A DNA stretch of 64,000 nt from Pseudomonas sp. DTU12.3 (GTDB lineage Bacteria; Pseudomonadota; Gammaproteobacteria; Pseudomonadales; Pseudomonadaceae), in contig NZ_CP027218.1 of assembly GCF_004124275.1 (NCBI RefSeq), positions 1,181,501 to 1,245,500 on the forward strand. Direction: 5' to 3'. The first letter of the stretch is position 1, and the number at the start of each line of letters is the position of its first letter. The notes under the pieces were generated by a model, which was not told where the DNA came from, did no database searches, and saw only the letters and a program-made list of their open reading frames with translations. Positions 62,196 to 64,000 of this stretch are shown in pieces. A program made the position numbers and the translations under genes.

Positions 62196-62845
62196 TTGAG
62201 CAGTCCTTTTGGAGTCAACGAGCGTTGCAGCCATTGGAGAAACAGGTCAGCGAAAATGGCCAGAAGACTGACCAGCAGCGCGCCGACGATGAGCATCGAC
62301 ATGTCACTGCGGCTGATGGAAGCGAGGATCAACACACCGAGGCCACCGGCGCCGATGGTCGCGGCGATGGTCATCACGCCGATGTTCATCACCACGGCGG
62401 TGCGCACGCCGGCGAGGATCACTGGCACCGCAATCGGCAATTCGACCATGCGCAGGCGTTGGCCGAAGGTCATGCCGATGCCGCGTGCGGCTTCACGGAT
62501 GCCCGGTTCAACGCTGGTGAGGGCGAGGTAGGTGTTGCGCATGATCGGCAGCAGCGAATAGAGGAACACAGCGGTGATCGCCGGCATCGGGCCGAGGCCC
62601 TGGCCGAACTTGGAATAGAACGGCAGCAGCAGGCCGAACAGGGCAATCGACGGCACGGTCAGCAGCACCGTGGCGCTGGCTTGCAAGGGACCGGCGAGGG
62701 TCGGAAACCGCGTCATCAAAATGCCCAACGGCACGCCAACGACAATTGCCAGGGTCACGGCGATGCCGACGAGGGTGATGTGCTGCCAGGTCAGGTGCAT
62801 CACCTGCTGCCAGTCGAGATGGGAAAAGGCGTTCAGGAATTCCAT
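62192..62845 (-). CDS. Osmoprotectant ABC transporter permease
   Basis: This 217-residue inner-membrane permease (MEFLNAFSHLDWQQVMHLTWQH) has about five or six helices and the EAA-type loop GIREAARGIGMTFGQRLRMVELP. It resembles OpuCB/YehW-type permeases. AGAGGAG precedes the ATG. It lies between the substrate-binding protein gene (14 bases upstream) and the ATPase gene (four-base overlap). Confidence 0.93.
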   Translation of the reverse strand: MEFLNAFSHLDWQQVMHLTWQHITLVGIAVTLAIVVGVPLGILMTRFPTLAGPLQASATVLLTVPSIALFGLLLPFYSKFGQGLGPMPAITAVFLYSLLPIMRNTYLALTSVEPGIREAARGIGMTFGQRLRMVELPIAVPVILAGVRTAVVMNIGVMTIAATIGAGGLGVLILASISRSDMSMLIVGALLVSLLAIFADLFLQWLQRSLTPKGLLK

Positions 62846-62858
62846 GACTTCTCCTCTC

Positions 62859-63764
62859 TTAATTCAACGGATGTTGGCGCAGGAAATCGGCGGCAACTTT
62901 CGATGGGCTTTCGTGATCGACATCGACCCGCGCGTTGAGCTGGCGCATGGTTTCGTCGTCGAACAGTTCGGCCAGCGGTTTGAGTTGTTCGGCCAGTCGC
63001 GGGTGCGCGTCGAGATAGGCCTGACGTACCACGGGTGCGGCGGTGTAGTCGGGGAAGTAATGCTTGTCGTCTTCCAGCAACTTCAGGCCGAAGGCGTTGA
63101 GGCGACCGTCCGTGGTGTAGACCAGACCGGCGAACACCTGGCCGTTGCGCAGCGCGGTGTAGACCAGCCCCGCGTCCATCTGGCGGATGTTGTTGCGGGT
63201 CAGGTTCATGCCGTAGAGATCGACCATGCCGATCAGGCCGTCGGAGCGGTTGGCGAACTCGGTGTCCAGCGCCACCAGATGATTGGTCTTGGCCTCGGCG
63301 CGCAGCACTTCGTTCAACTGGCTGATGTTGTTGATCTGCGGATATTGCTCAGCGACCTTTTTAGGGAGGGCGAGGGCGTAGGTGTTGCTGAATTTCGACG
63401 GTGTCAGCCAGATCAGGCCTTTCTTCGCGTCGAGTTCTTTCACTCGGGCGTAGGACTGGGCGCTGTCGAGTTTCTCGGTGACATGGTTGTAAGCCACCAG
63501 CGACACGCCGGTGTATTCCCAAAGCATGTCCAGTTGTCCGCTTTCATGGGCGCTGCGGGCGAGGTTGCTGCCCAGACCACCGGTGATCTGCGCGTCGTAA
63601 CCTTTGCTGCGCAGGTACTGCGCGGTGATTTCGGCGAGCAGGGTCTGCTCGGTAAACACCCGGGCGCCGAGGCGGATAACCGGTTTTTCAGCGGCTTGGG
63701 CGACGCCTGCGAACAGCAGGATGCAGCCCGCTATCAATCCCAGAGTCGAACTAAATCGTTTCAT
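62859..63764 (-). CDS. Osmoprotectant ABC transporter substrate-binding protein (OpuCC/OsmF type)
   Basis: This 301-residue periplasmic binding protein has a Sec signal peptide (1-24, LIAGCILLFAGVAQAAE). No lipobox is evident at the mature cleavage site. The mature domain begins KPVIRLGARVFTEQTLLAEI and carries GLGSNLARSAHESGQLDMLWEYTG, typical of the quaternary-amine-binding OpuAC family. The ligand could be glycine betaine, choline or a related compound. ATG 63764 follows AAGGAG. The next upstream gene is a second permease. Confidence 0.93.
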   Translation of the reverse strand: MKRFSSTLGLIAGCILLFAGVAQAAEKPVIRLGARVFTEQTLLAEITAQYLRSKGYDAQITGGLGSNLARSAHESGQLDMLWEYTGVSLVAYNHVTEKLDSAQSYARVKELDAKKGLIWLTPSKFSNTYALALPKKVAEQYPQINNISQLNEVLRAEAKTNHLVALDTEFANRSDGLIGMVDLYGMNLTRNNIRQMDAGLVYTALRNGQVFAGLVYTTDGRLNAFGLKLLEDDKHYFPDYTAAPVVRQAYLDAHPRLAEQLKPLAELFDDETMRQLNARVDVDHESPSKVAADFLRQHPLN

Positions 63765-63785
63765 AAATACTCCTTCGCAAAAGCC

Positions 63786-64000
63786 TTAAGACGTGCGCAA
63801 ACCGCGTTCCAGCCAGAGTCGGCTGGCGAGGGTGACGACGCCATCGAGCAGCAAGGCCAGCAGCGCGGTGCACGCGGCGCCGAGCAGCAGTTGCGGCTGA
63901 TTGTTCAGGGCGATGCCAGGGAAGATCAGGCTGCCGAGGCTGTTGGCACCGATCAGGAAGGCCAGCGGCGCGGTGCCGACGTTGATCGCCAAGGCCACGC
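63786..64000 (-). CDS. Second permease of the osmoprotectant ABC transporter (5' part outside window)
   Basis: This is the C-terminal 71 or so residues of a permease: ALAINVGTAPLAFLIGANSL, then the hydrophobic LLLGAACTALLALLLDGVV and the end LERGLRTS. The frame is open to the window edge. It lies 21 bases upstream of the binding-protein gene, so the transcribed order is permease, binding protein, permease, ATPase. Confidence 0.85.
   Translation of the reverse strand, partial: VALAINVGTAPLAFLIGANSLGSLIFPGIALNNQPQLLLGAACTALLALLLDGVVTLASRLWLERGLRTS

Overview
The window is a chromosomal segment of a gamma-proteobacterium, almost certainly a Pseudomonas of the P. fluorescens group. Evidence for this is the gene order recN-grpE-dnaK-dnaJ-dapB-carA-carB-greA-yhbY-rlmE-ftsH-folP-glmM-tpiA-secG-rimP-nusA-infB-rbfA-truB-rpsO-pnp, a TTG-started carA, PiuA/PiuC and AmpD/AmpE neighbourhoods, and many REP/REPIN palindromes of the type typical of fluorescent pseudomonads. 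I worked by reading the sequence and from knowledge of the families; no database search was run.

Region 1 (1-28.2 kb) is a conserved housekeeping block. It holds SOS repair (recN, with a LexA-like box), the heat-shock chaperones (grpE, dnaK, dnaJ, with two near-perfect RpoH promoters), lysine and carbamoyl-phosphate synthesis (dapB, carAB), transcription elongation (greA), ribosome assembly and RNA modification (yhbY, rlmE, rimP, rbfA, truB), the FtsH protease, folate, cell-wall precursor and triose genes (folP, glmM, tpiA), secretion (secG), two tRNAs, translation and transcription factors (nusA, infB) and RNA turnover (rpsO, pnp).

Region 2 (28.2-41 kb) starts with a REPIN, a tRNA-Thr(CGT) with several weak helix positions and an AT-richer orphan polytopic membrane-protein gene. 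It continues with a secreted coiled-coil protein, a DUF6388 protein, nadC, a DUF1631 protein, ampD-ampE, a chemoreceptor, a small zinc-ribbon membrane protein and a TatD hydrolase. Region 3 (40-47 kb) is a fructose phosphotransferase operon: divergent cra/fruR, and fruB-fruK-fruA behind an exact Cra operator. Region 4 (47-55.6 kb) holds a Tat-exported PhoD phosphatase behind a Pho box, then an iron-acquisition group: PepSY/flavodoxin reductase, PiuA-like TonB receptor, PiuC dioxygenase and a Sel1-repeat protein.

Region 5 (55.6-59.2 kb) is the most unusual part: an AT-rich stretch followed by a two-gene operon. The first gene is one reading frame that looks like the two subunits of an alpha-xenorhabdolysin (XaxA/XaxB) binary pore-forming toxin joined end to end. 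The join lies at a run of seven A residues. One extra A, or a -1 slip, would end the XaxA part at once, and an ATG with its own Shine-Dalgarno follows for the XaxB part. The second gene encodes an unrecognised 289-residue protein. The operon ends at a strong bidirectional terminator shared with convergent speC. Region 6 (59.2-64 kb) is speC (ornithine decarboxylase) with a terminator-like leader hairpin, and an OpuC/Yeh-type osmoprotectant ABC transporter, truncated by the window edge.

REPIN-type palindromes are absent from the first 28 kb but occur eight times between 28.2 and 61.0 kb. Three short period-7 tandem arrays lie in the same part.
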